Shown: one piece after another, positions 8,183-16,519 of the stretch
How the letters are laid out: every line of letters starts with the position of its first letter
How positions within the stretch are numbered: position 1 is the first letter of the stretch
Source: an uncultured Myxococcales bacterium
Lineage (GTDB): Bacteria; Myxococcota_A; Polyangia; Polyangiales; Polyangiaceae
NCBI GenBank assembly: GCA_937872925.1
Contig: CALMUT010000020.1
Location: forward strand, 1-45,285
DNA: 45,285 nucleotides
Reading direction: 5' to 3'
The notes under the pieces: generated by a model
Seen by the model: the letters and a program-made list of their open reading frames with translations, nothing else
What the model was told of the DNA's origin: nothing
Database searches by the model: none
Made by a program: the position numbers and the translations under genes

Positions 8183-11100
8183 ATGAGCACACGACAGTTG
8201 GTGATCGGGATGGACGTCGGGAGCACCACGGTGAAGGCCGTCGTGCTCGATGCGGAAAGCTTCGAGATCCTCTGGCACGACTACCAACGGCACCACACCA
8301 AGCAGCCAGAGAAAGTCCTAGAGTTGCTCGGCGCCATCCACGCGGCGTTCCCGGACCAGCCGGACGAGGACTGGTGCATGTTCATCACGGGCTCCGGATC
8401 CGGCCCGCTCGTGGAGCCCACGGGCGCCAAGTTCGTGCAAGAGGTCAACGCGGTCACGATCGCGGTTGAGAAGAAGCACCCCGACGTGCTGAGCGTGATC
8501 GAGCTAGGCGGCCAGGACGCCAAGATCATCATGTTCAAGGAGGACAAGAACAGCGGGCAGAAGACCGCCAGCACCTCAATGAACGACAAGTGTGCCAGCG
8601 GCACCGGCGCGACCATCGACAAGTGCATGATCAAGGTGGGTGCCGAACCAGGCGTTGCCACCAAACTGCGCTTCAACGACGAGAAACTGCACCACGTGGC
8701 CGCTAAGTGCGGCGTGTTCGCGGAGACGGACATCGTAAACCTGGTGAAGACCGGGATCCCAAAAGACGAGGTACTCAACAGCCTTGCCGACGCCATCGTG
8801 CTGCAGAACCTCAGCGTGCTAACCCGGGGCAATACCCTCAAGCCCAAGGTGCTGCTACTAGGCGGACCGAATACCTACCTGCCCTTCCTGCAAGACTGCT
8901 GGCGCCAGCGCATTCCAGAGACCTGGCGTGACCGCGGTTTCGACTACCCCAAAGACGTGCCCCTCGAAGAACTGATCTTCGTGCCAGAAAACGCCGATCT
9001 GTACGCCGCTTTCGGCGCCGCGGTGTACGGCATCGCCGAGGGCGAGCACAGCGTTCAGTACCGCGGCAGCGCTGGCCTGGAAGAGTTCATCAAGAACGGA
9101 CGCCGCGCGCGCCTCGGCGAGCAAGCCGGGCCGCCGCTCTCCGCGGATGAAAACGAGACCACGAGTTTCGTCGACACCTACAAGATCCCGAAGTTCGTCC
9201 CCCACAGCTATCAGCCCGGCGACGTCGTGCGCGCTGTAATCGGTTTGGACGGCGGCTCTACCAGTAGCAAAGCGGTGTTGGTGGACGAGGCCGGCGAGAT
9301 CATCAGCAAGGCCTACCAGCTCTCCAAGGGCAACCCGATCCTGGACACCAAGGAACTAGTGCTCGCCCTGAAGAAAAGCATCGAAGACCAAGGCGCTACG
9401 TTGGAGTGCATTGGGTTCGGCGCCACTGGGTACGCGGCGGACGTGCTGGAAGAGTGCGTGCTTGCGGACGTCAACGTGGTCGAAACCGTGGCGCACATGA
9501 TGAGCGCCGTGCACTTCTTCGGCGACGTGGATGTGATCTGCGACATCGGCGGCCAAGACATCAAAGTGCTGTTCATGAAGAACGGCGACATCCAAAACTT
9601 CAAGCTGAGCAACAGTTGCAGCGCCGGCAACGGAATGTTGCTGCAAGCCATGGCCGATCAGTTCGGCATTCCCGTCACGGAATATGCGGAAAACGCCTTC
9701 AAGGCGGAGCTGGCGCCCAAATTCTCCTACGGCTGCGCCGTGTTCTTGGACACGGACCGCGTGAACTTCCAAAAGGAAGGCTTCCAAAAAGAAGAGCTCC
9801 TAGCGGGGCTAGCGCAGGTCCTGCCCAAGAACGTCTGGCAGTACGTGGTGCAGATCCCCCGGCTGGCGTCCCTGGGGCGCAAGTTCGTGCTCCAAGGCGG
9901 CACCCAGTACAACCTGGCGGCAGTCAAAGCCCAAGTGGACTACATCAAGCAACGCGTGCCCGGGGCCGAGGTGTATGTGCACCCGCATACGGGCGAAGCG
10001 GGAGCCATTGGCGCCGCGATGGAAACACTCCGTCGCTACAAGCGCTCCAAGAAGACGCGCTTCATCGGAATCGAAGCGCTACTGAACCTCGACTACGTCA
10101 CGAAGAACGACGAAGAGACGGTCTGCCACTTCTGTCCCAACGAGTGCAAGCGCACCTTCATCGACACTACCCGCCCAGACGGCTCCACCAGCCGCTACAT
10201 TTCCGGATTCTCTTGCGAAAAGGGCACCGTCGAAAGCAAAGAGGCCATGCTGTCACTAGTGGCAGAACGCAAGAAGACGGCGTCGCAGTTTCCAAACCTC
10301 GTGGAGTACGAGGGCCGCAAAGCGTTCCAGCATTTCTACGAGCCAGCGCCGATGCCCGCTGCAGGCACCGAAATCAAAGACGTTCGCGTCACCAAGGGGC
10401 TGTTCCGCGTCCGGCGCGAAGAGTTCACCCGCGGTTTCGAACGCAGTTCCGAGGAGAGCGCCAAGAAGCGCAAGAACGTACGCGTCGGCATGCCGCGCGT
10501 GTTGAACATGTACTCGACGGCGCCGTTCTTCCGCACCTACTTCGAAGCGCTGGGGATCCCGAAAGCCAACGTGGCGTTCAGCGATCCGACCACTGAGGAA
10601 CTCTGGGTCGAGGGCGGCAAGTACGGCAGCGTGGATCCGTGCTTCCCCAGCAAGGTGGTGCAGGCCCATGTGCACAATCTGCTGTTCCACAAACACGATC
10701 CAGAGCGCAAGCGGGGTCTGAACTACATCTTCTTCCCAATCCTGACCCACGTGCCCAGCTTCGTGAAGGACACCATGGACAACACGTCGTGCCCCATCGT
10801 GAGCGGCACGCCGGACGTAGTGAAGGCAGCCTTCACGAAAGAGGTCGACTTCTTCGCACAACGCGGCATCGAGTATGTCGATCCCGCGCTTTCCTTCGCC
10901 GAACCGCTGCTGCTGGCCCGCCGAATGTTCGAAACCTGGGGCTCGCGGCTGGGAGTGACCGAAGACGAGAATGATCACGCCTGTCGTGAAGCGCAACGCG
11001 CGCTGCTGGCTTTCGAGAACGACCTCCAAGACAAGGGCCGCGCCATTCTCGAGACTGTCGAGAATGAAGATCGCATGGCCATCCTGGTGATCAACCGGCC

Positions 11101-11848
11101 CTACCACTCGGATCCCGGACTAAACCACGGCATCCCGGAGGAGTTTCAGGTCTTGGGCTTTCCCATCCTGAGCGCGCGCAGCATTCCGCGTACCCGGGAG
11201 TACCTCGATCGCTATTTCAAGCAGGACCTGGAAGCAGGCATCATCACCGACCCGCTGCAGCTCAATCATGTTTGGCCGGAGAACTACTCGGCCAACAGCG
11301 CGCAGAAGGTCTGGGCAGCCAACTTCGCCGCGCACCACCCGAACGTCGCCGTGTTGGATCTCTCCAGCTTCAAATGCGGGCATGACGCGCCCACCTACGG
11401 ACTCATTGACACCATCCTGCAGACCGCCAAGACGCCGGTAGCAGCGCTACACGATCTGGACGCCAACAAACCCTCAGGTTCCATCAAGATCCGCGTCAAG
11501 ACCTACGCCCACACCCTGCGCCTGCAGCAAGAGCGCCTGGAGGACTTGTCGGACAAGAAGCGACAGCTGGCGTATGCCATTGACAAGAAGCGCGCGGAAC
11601 TTCTGGCCATGAAAGAGGAGCGCGGGCAGATGAATCCGGAACTCGCCGCGCAGCTGGCGCAAACCCGCGAACGCATTTCTGCCTATGAGGCCCGCGCCGC
11701 GGAGATCGAACTGCCCAAAGGCGTCGTGCGCCTGGGCAAGAAGAGCTCCGACGGCCGCATCGTGCCCACGAGGGGCAAGCCCGACGCGCCCACGCAAACG
11801 ACGCCGCCACCCGCCGAGCGCTCCATCGACGCGGTCCCGGCAGAGTAG
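8183..11848 (+). CDS. Double BcrA/BadF/HgdC-type ATPase activase with DUF2229-like iron-sulfur region
   Basis: A 1221-residue protein resembling the large CoA-substrate-specific activases (COG1924 twice, then COG3580/DUF2229). ATPase module 1 (residues 5-275) has GMDVGSTTVKAV, IELGGQDAK and the cluster cysteines C137 (NDKCASGTG) and C176 (KCGVFAETD). Module 2 (about 345-605) has GLDGGSTSSKAV, CDIGGQDIK, C479 (SNSCSAGNG) and C518 (GCAVFLDTD). C648-x2-C-x3-C with C678 is a likely further cluster site. The DUF2229 part (about 640-1090) has DPCFPSKVV, NHGIPEEF and FKCGHDAP. A coiled, Lys/Glu-rich tail ends the protein. The family uses ATP to push an electron onto a dehydratase or double-cubane partner; here the partner is probably the protein at 33105. 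ATG 8183 is preceded by GAGGAAAA; upstream in-frame sequence is promoter. Confidence 0.9.
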   Translation: MSTRQLVIGMDVGSTTVKAVVLDAESFEILWHDYQRHHTKQPEKVLELLGAIHAAFPDQPDEDWCMFITGSGSGPLVEPTGAKFVQEVNAVTIAVEKKHPDVLSVIELGGQDAKIIMFKEDKNSGQKTASTSMNDKCASGTGATIDKCMIKVGAEPGVATKLRFNDEKLHHVAAKCGVFAETDIVNLVKTGIPKDEVLNSLADAIVLQNLSVLTRGNTLKPKVLLLGGPNTYLPFLQDCWRQRIPETWRDRGFDYPKDVPLEELIFVPENADLYAAFGAAVYGIAEGEHSVQYRGSAGLEEFIKNGRRARLGEQAGPPLSADENETTSFVDTYKIPKFVPHSYQPGDVVRAVIGLDGGSTSSKAVLVDEAGEIISKAYQLSKGNPILDTKELVLALKKSIEDQGATLECIGFGATGYAADVLEECVLADVNVVETVAHMMSAVHFFGDVDVICDIGGQDIKVLFMKNGDIQNFKLSNSCSAGNGMLLQAMADQFGIPVTEYAENAFKAELAPKFSYGCAVFLDTDRVNFQKEGFQKEELLAGLAQVLPKNVWQYVVQIPRLASLGRKFVLQGGTQYNLAAVKAQVDYIKQRVPGAEVYVHPHTGEAGAIGAAMETLRRYKRSKKTRFIGIEALLNLDYVTKNDEETVCHFCPNECKRTFIDTTRPDGSTSRYISGFSCEKGTVESKEAMLSLVAERKKTASQFPNLVEYEGRKAFQHFYEPAPMPAAGTEIKDVRVTKGLFRVRREEFTRGFERSSEESAKKRKNVRVGMPRVLNMYSTAPFFRTYFEALGIPKANVAFSDPTTEELWVEGGKYGSVDPCFPSKVVQAHVHNLLFHKHDPERKRGLNYIFFPILTHVPSFVKDTMDNTSCPIVSGTPDVVKAAFTKEVDFFAQRGIEYVDPALSFAEPLLLARRMFETWGSRLGVTEDENDHACREAQRALLAFENDLQDKGRAILETVENEDRMAILVINRPYHSDPGLNHGIPEEFQVLGFPILSARSIPRTREYLDRYFKQDLEAGIITDPLQLNHVWPENYSANSAQKVWAANFAAHHPNVAVLDLSSFKCGHDAPTYGLIDTILQTAKTPVAALHDLDANKPSGSIKIRVKTYAHTLRLQQERLEDLSDKKRQLAYAIDKKRAELLAMKEERGQMNPELAAQLAQTRERISAYEARAAEIELPKGVVRLGKKSSDGRIVPTRGKPDAPTQTTPPPAERSIDAVPAE

Positions 11849-12233
11849 CTGGCTCGCCTCGGCACTCCGCCGATGTTCTCGCGGCCACGGTGCCTTGATG
11901 CAAGGGTTGGGGTGCGCGAAAACTAGTGGCAGCAAGTTTCCAAGTAACAGGCGACGTTTCGGACTAGTCCTAGTCGTTCGCGCGCTGTGCGAGGCCCAGA
12001 TCGGTCCAGGGTGGGCCCGTGCCGCGCCCAAACGACCGAGATCTAACGCGTCGGTGACGCGTGCACTTCCAAGTATGGCGCGGTGACTACCCCTTCGCTT
12101 TTCCTTGGACCAGCTGCATTTCCCGGAGGCGATCCGCGGTTTGTCAACGCGGCGCGCTGAGGCGCGGAGTCGCAGTGACAGAAAGTCGCCAACCGTTCAC
12201 GGCACCCACTTGATTGCAATCAACTTGCCCCCG
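11849..12233. other. Intergenic region between convergent genes, with several palindromes
   Basis: These 385 bp lie between the 3' ends of the activase gene (+) and the SLC13-type gene (-). I see no credible gene. They hold GGACTAGTCC (11961-11970), the hairpin at 12046-12062 and TTGATTGCAATCAA (12210-12223), a perfect 14-bp palindrome 11 bp beyond the SLC13 stop. None has a T-tract, so termination here may be factor-dependent. Confidence 0.5.
12046..12062. repeat. Perfect 7-bp inverted repeat
   Basis: ACGCGTC-GGT-GACGCGT can form a 7-bp hairpin with a 3-nt loop about 200 bp after the activase stop. It could be an RNA 3' end structure or a protein site. There is no T-run. Confidence 0.5.
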
Positions 12234-14078
12234 CTACAGCGGGAACATCCACGGCACGATCGCGAGGGTGACAACAAGCAAAACGAGCTGCAGCGACAGA
12301 CCCACCCGCACGTAGTCGAAGAACTTGTAGCCGCCGGGGTTGAGCACGAGGGTGTTCACGGGCGACGCGATAGGCGTGGCAAAAGCTGTGGAGGCGGCGA
12401 TGGCAACCGTCATCAGGAACGCATGCGGGGAGAGCCCGAGGTCGACGGCGATCTTGTACGCGATCGGTGCCACCAAGACCGTCGTCGCGGTGTTGGATAT
12501 GACTTGGCTGAAGGCCGAGGTGAGCAGGAACAACGCGGTGAGGAGCACGTACGGCCCGTGGCCACCGAGACCGCCGACGAATGCGTCGACGACCAGGCGC
12601 ATGCCACCGGTTTTCTCGAGGGCCGTGGCCATGGGCAGAATGGCGGCGATCAGCACCACGCTCTCCCAGTTGATACCGCGGTACGCAGCATTGGCATCCA
12701 AGCAGCGACAGAGCACCATGCATACGGCCGCCAACAGCACCGCGACAACGTTCGAGACGATACCGAAGGCCATCAGCACGAGCATGCCCAGCGTGATGAG
12801 AATGGCAGCGATGGCCTGTACGCCTTGGATCTTGACGTCATCGGGCTGCCGGGGCTCGGTCACCATCACGAAGTCACGACGCTCTTGCACCAGGTTCTTG
12901 AGGTTCTTGATGCGTCCCTTGATTAGCAGCGTGTCGCCACTCGAAAGGCGTAAATCCCGGGTGGCGAAAAAGTCGCTGGGACTCGCGACTTGGCTGCCGG
13001 CCCCACGCACGGCCAGTACCGTCGCCCGATAGCGGTCGCGAAAGCGGATCTGTCGCAAGCTGCGCCCGACCAAGTGGGAGCGCCGGGGAATGACAACTTC
13101 CGCGATGGATTCGTCCCCGGGCAGCGCGAGGTCCACGCGCCCGGGGATCTGGCTAAGTGCAAGTTCATTGGCGGCGCGGGCGGCAGCATCTGCATGGCCT
13201 TGGACCAGCAGGACGTCCCCGGCATGCAAGCTGGCCGTGGGCAGCGTCGGGATCGCGAGCGTATCGTGCTCGCACTCGCGCGCGATGCCCACCACCGTGA
13301 GCTCGAACTGCGCGCGCAGATCGAGCTGCGCCAATGTCTTGCCGACGACGGCCGCGTCGCGCGGGACCTGCAATCGATGCAGCTGACCACCAAGCCCGTA
13401 TTCGCGGACAATGTCGCGCATCACGGCGCTGGGCGGCAGCGAGTCGCGGGTCGTCTGTTGTGCCGCGCCTCCGGGCAGCATGCGTTTGCCGATCAGCGCC
13501 ATGAACGCGACGCCAACGCCAAGCAAGATCACGCCCGGTGGTGTGAAGGTGAAGAAGCGAAAGGGCTCGAGCCCTTGGCTGCGCAGCTGGTCGGAAACCA
13601 CGATATTGGGCGGCGTGCCAATGAGCGTCAGTAGACCGCCGAGCAGCGACGCGAACGCCATGGGCATGAGCAGCCGCGCGGGAGAGATACGCGCGCGATG
13701 CGCAAGAGTACCCACTACGGGCAGCAGCACTGCGACCGTACCCGTGGAACTCATGAACGCCGAGAGCAGCGCCGTCGCCAGCATGATGACCACGATGAGA
13801 CGCGTTTCGTTCGTACCTGCCAGGGCGCCCAATTTGCCGCCGAGCCAGTCCGCAACGCCGGTCGCGCTGAGGGCGCCGCCGACCACAAACAGTCCGGCGA
13901 TCATCAGCACGATGGGATTGGAAAAGCCCTGCACGCCCTCTTTGGGCGTGAGCACGCCGGTGAGCAACAGCACGAGCAGCGACATCAGGGCCACGACGTC
14001 GAGGCGCAGGCGATCGCTGACAAACAGCGCGATGGTGCCGGCTAGGGTGGCAAAAACGATGAGCGCGTCCTGAGTCAT
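12234..14078 (-). CDS. SLC13/DASS-type anion transporter with two TrkA-C (RCK) domains
   Basis: A 614-residue inner-membrane protein of the SLC13/CitT-like ion transporter superfamily (dicarboxylate or sulfate with Na+, or related). Hydrophobic helices occupy residues 5-205 and 410-614. Family signatures include GFSNPIVLMIAGLFVV, MSSTGTVAVLLPV and LIGTPPNIVVS in the first half, and ISNTATTVLVAPIA with ATPIASPVN in the second; these SNT/STGT loops are substrate- and Na+-binding in the family. Between them, residues about 218-405 hold two TrkA-C/RCK-C domains (LAQLDLRAQFELTVVGI, LRQIRFRDRYRATVLAV), cytosolic ligand-sensing modules. The substrate cannot be assigned. Its leader contains a terminator-like hairpin (14144-14170). 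Confidence 0.9.
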   Translation of the reverse strand: MTQDALIVFATLAGTIALFVSDRLRLDVVALMSLLVLLLTGVLTPKEGVQGFSNPIVLMIAGLFVVGGALSATGVADWLGGKLGALAGTNETRLIVVIMLATALLSAFMSSTGTVAVLLPVVGTLAHRARISPARLLMPMAFASLLGGLLTLIGTPPNIVVSDQLRSQGLEPFRFFTFTPPGVILLGVGVAFMALIGKRMLPGGAAQQTTRDSLPPSAVMRDIVREYGLGGQLHRLQVPRDAAVVGKTLAQLDLRAQFELTVVGIARECEHDTLAIPTLPTASLHAGDVLLVQGHADAAARAANELALSQIPGRVDLALPGDESIAEVVIPRRSHLVGRSLRQIRFRDRYRATVLAVRGAGSQVASPSDFFATRDLRLSSGDTLLIKGRIKNLKNLVQERRDFVMVTEPRQPDDVKIQGVQAIAAILITLGMLVLMAFGIVSNVVAVLLAAVCMVLCRCLDANAAYRGINWESVVLIAAILPMATALEKTGGMRLVVDAFVGGLGGHGPYVLLTALFLLTSAFSQVISNTATTVLVAPIAYKIAVDLGLSPHAFLMTVAIAASTAFATPIASPVNTLVLNPGGYKFFDYVRVGLSLQLVLLVVTLAIVPWMFPL

Positions 14079-14143
14079 GGCATTCGCGAGCTGGGATCCC
14101 CCGCTGCTTACAACGTTTCTTCGAGTCGCGTTGTCGTTCCGCG

Positions 14144-14170
14144 AAAAAAGGTCTTGGGGCCTCGAGACCT
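14144..14170 (-). terminator. Terminator-like hairpin in the leader of the transporter gene (candidate attenuator)
   Basis: On the minus strand, AGGTCT, a 10-nt loop and AGACCT are followed at once by a run of six to seven T and then CGCGG. This is an intrinsic-terminator layout, 66 bp upstream of the transporter ATG at 14078. It can only act on transcripts heading into the transporter, so it may be a leader attenuator or may stop antisense read-through from the peptidase side. The stem is only 6 bp. Confidence 0.4.
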
Positions 14171-14314
14171 GACGCTCTTTGCAGTGCCTCTGGGGCGTGC
14201 TTGGGTCACAGCCCTTTTACAACCCTGAGGGGCAGGGCCGCTGGATTCGCTGATCCGCGGCGCGCCTCTGAGCAAGCGTTGCAATCGGCCCATGACCGTG
14301 GCACCCCAGTGCCC

Positions 14315-16441
14315 GTGAAACTGCGAACCACGATACTTTTCGGCAGCCTGATCCTCACCACCCTGTCCTGCGAAGACAAGCCGGCCGCCGGTGGCGCCAC
14401 GGCAAATTCAGCCGCGCCCTCGGCTTCAACAGCCGGCCTGCCACCCGTGCCAGACGAGGCCCCAGAGGTATCTTTCAAGGCGGTGGCCGAGACCGTCGGC
14501 GATCACCAGGTGCTGCGCTACAAGGTGCCGGGCTTCGACACCTTGGCTCCGAAGCAGAAAGAGCTCGCCTATTACCTGTACAAGGCGGCGATCTCGGGTC
14601 GGGACATAACCTACGATCAGAACTTCGCCTTCAATCTGTTGGTGCGCCGCAGCATGGAAGCGGTTCTGCAAAGCTACGCGGCCAAGGACTCAGACGAGTA
14701 CAAAGCGGCGCTCGTGTACACCAAACAAGTCTGGCTCAACAACGGGATCCACCACGATTACTCCAGCGCGAAGATCGAGCCCGGCTTCGACAAGGACGCA
14801 CTTGCCAAACTGATCCAAGGCGCCGACGCGAAGCTACTACCGCTGGACCCGTGGCCTGGCAGCGAAGACAAGCTCACGCCCGAGACCTTGACCGAGAAGC
14901 TCACCACGATCCTATTTGACGAAAAGCAGTACGCCACGCGGGTCAGCCGCAAGGCAGGCGCCGATGTGGTCAAGGCGTCCGCCAACAACTTCTATGGCGA
15001 GGTCAGCCAAAAGGAAGTGGAAGGCTTCTACAAGAAGCTGAAGGACCCGAAAGACACGCGGCCGATCAGCCACGGACTCAACTCCAAGCTGGTGAAAGAA
15101 GACGGCAAGCTGGTCGAGAAAGTGTGGAAGGTCGGCGGCATGTACTCGCCCGCCATCGAGAAGATGGTGCACTGGCTGGAGAAGGCCGTCGGTGTTGCGG
15201 AAAACGACCGACAGAGAGCGGCGCTGGAACTCCTAGTCAAATATTACAAGAGCGGCGACCTCAAGGACTTCGACGACTACAGCGTGGCCTGGGTCAAAGA
15301 CACGGAGTCACGCATCGACGTGGTCAACGGCTTCATTGAGACCTACGGCGATCCACTGGGCTACCGCGCCACCTACGAGTCCGTGGTGAGCTTGAAGGAC
15401 ATGGTGCGCTCCAAACGCATCGCGACCATCGGCGACGCCGCCCAGTGGTTCGAAGACAATTCGCCGATCGCGCCGGAGCACAAGAAGAAGAAGGTCGTCG
15501 GTATCTCCGCCAAGGTGATCACGGTGATCGTGGAAAGCGGCGACGCTGCGCCCACCACACCCATCGGCATCAACCTGCCGAACGCCGACTGGATCCGCAA
15601 AGAAGCCGGCTCCAAGTCGGTGTTCCTAGGTAACATCGTGGACGCCTACGACGAGGCTTCCAAAGACAGCGGCGTGCTCAATGAGTTCGCGTTCTCCCCG
15701 GAGGAGATCAAGCTTGCAAAAGAGCACGGCACCGAAGGGCAGAACCTCAAGGTGGACATGCACGAGGTGATCGGGCACGCCTCGGGGCAGCTGGAGGAGG
15801 GCGTCTCCGGTGAAGCGCTGAAGAACTACGGCTCGGCCTTGGAAGAGGCACGCGCGGATCTAGTCGGTCTCTACTACGTCATGGACAAGAAGCTGATGGA
15901 TCTGGGCGTGATGAAGTCCATGGACGTGGGCAAGGCAGCCTACGACAGCTACGTGCGCAACGGCCTCTTGGTACAGCTGGCGCGTATCAAGAAGGGCGCG
16001 AGCATCGAGCAGTCCCATATGCGCAATCGCGCCATGATCTGCTGGTGGGCCTACGAAAAGGGTAAGGAAAAGAACGTCATCGAGAAGGTCGAAAAAGACG
16101 GCAAGACCTACTTCGTGATCCGCGACTACGAAGCACTGCGCGCGCTGTGGGGCGAATTGCTCAAGGAAGTGCAGCGCATCAAGAGCAAGGGCGACCTTCC
16201 CGCCGGCAAGAAGCTGATCGAAGACTTCGGCGTGAAGGTCGATGAGAAGCTGCACGCCGAGGTACTTGAGCGCTACGGCAAATTGCCGGCAAAGCCGTTC
16301 TCCGGCTTCATCCAGCCCAAGCTGGTGGCGACGGAAAAGGACGGTCAGATCACGGGCGTCAAGCTAGAATACCCCGACGACTTTGCAACGCAGATGCTGG
16401 AGTACGCCAAAGACTACTCCTATTTGCCGACCTACAACTGA
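14315..16441 (+). CDS. Lipoprotein peptidase of family M49 (dipeptidyl-peptidase III-like)
   Basis: A 708-residue zinc peptidase. Its N-terminal signal (residues 1-18) ends in the lipobox LTTLSC, followed by an acidic EDK and an Ala/Gly-rich linker, so it is probably anchored to a membrane facing the periplasm or outside. The M49 zinc motif HExxxH is present as HEVIGH (His483, Glu484, His488), and the third-ligand motif EExRAD as EEARAD (Glu510-511). Length and motif spacing fit bacterial dipeptidyl peptidase III homologues, which remove dipeptides from short peptides; characterised bacterial forms are 675 residues or so. GTG 14315 was chosen because the signal starts there; GTG 14309 is equally possible. 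It is monocistronic, with a possible terminator after the stop. Confidence 0.9.
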   Translation: MKLRTTILFGSLILTTLSCEDKPAAGGATANSAAPSASTAGLPPVPDEAPEVSFKAVAETVGDHQVLRYKVPGFDTLAPKQKELAYYLYKAAISGRDITYDQNFAFNLLVRRSMEAVLQSYAAKDSDEYKAALVYTKQVWLNNGIHHDYSSAKIEPGFDKDALAKLIQGADAKLLPLDPWPGSEDKLTPETLTEKLTTILFDEKQYATRVSRKAGADVVKASANNFYGEVSQKEVEGFYKKLKDPKDTRPISHGLNSKLVKEDGKLVEKVWKVGGMYSPAIEKMVHWLEKAVGVAENDRQRAALELLVKYYKSGDLKDFDDYSVAWVKDTESRIDVVNGFIETYGDPLGYRATYESVVSLKDMVRSKRIATIGDAAQWFEDNSPIAPEHKKKKVVGISAKVITVIVESGDAAPTTPIGINLPNADWIRKEAGSKSVFLGNIVDAYDEASKDSGVLNEFAFSPEEIKLAKEHGTEGQNLKVDMHEVIGHASGQLEEGVSGEALKNYGSALEEARADLVGLYYVMDKKLMDLGVMKSMDVGKAAYDSYVRNGLLVQLARIKKGASIEQSHMRNRAMICWWAYEKGKEKNVIEKVEKDGKTYFVIRDYEALRALWGELLKEVQRIKSKGDLPAGKKLIEDFGVKVDEKLHAEVLERYGKLPAKPFSGFIQPKLVATEKDGQITGVKLEYPDDFATQMLEYAKDYSYLPTYN

Positions 16442-16450
16442 CAGCTGAAA

Positions 16451-16501
16451 GCGGGCCCAGACGCTGTGCGCCCGCGCAGGCGACTGCCCGGTCGTTTTTT
16501 T
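16451..16501 (+). terminator. Possible intrinsic terminator after the M49 gene
   Basis: GCGGGC (16451-16456) pairs with GCCCGC (16470-16475), and a shorter CGAC/GTCG hairpin (16481-16494) is followed by seven T (16495-16501). It fits termination of the + strand gene ending at 16441, but the stem next to the T-run is only 4 bp. Confidence 0.4.
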
Positions 16502-16519
16502 GGGCGACGTACCGCTCGC

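Noticed and set aside
9406..10596. Overlapping open frame in another phase within the activase gene
   Set aside because: The sequence is Arg-rich with no recognisable domain, and the activase frame has intact family motifs throughout.
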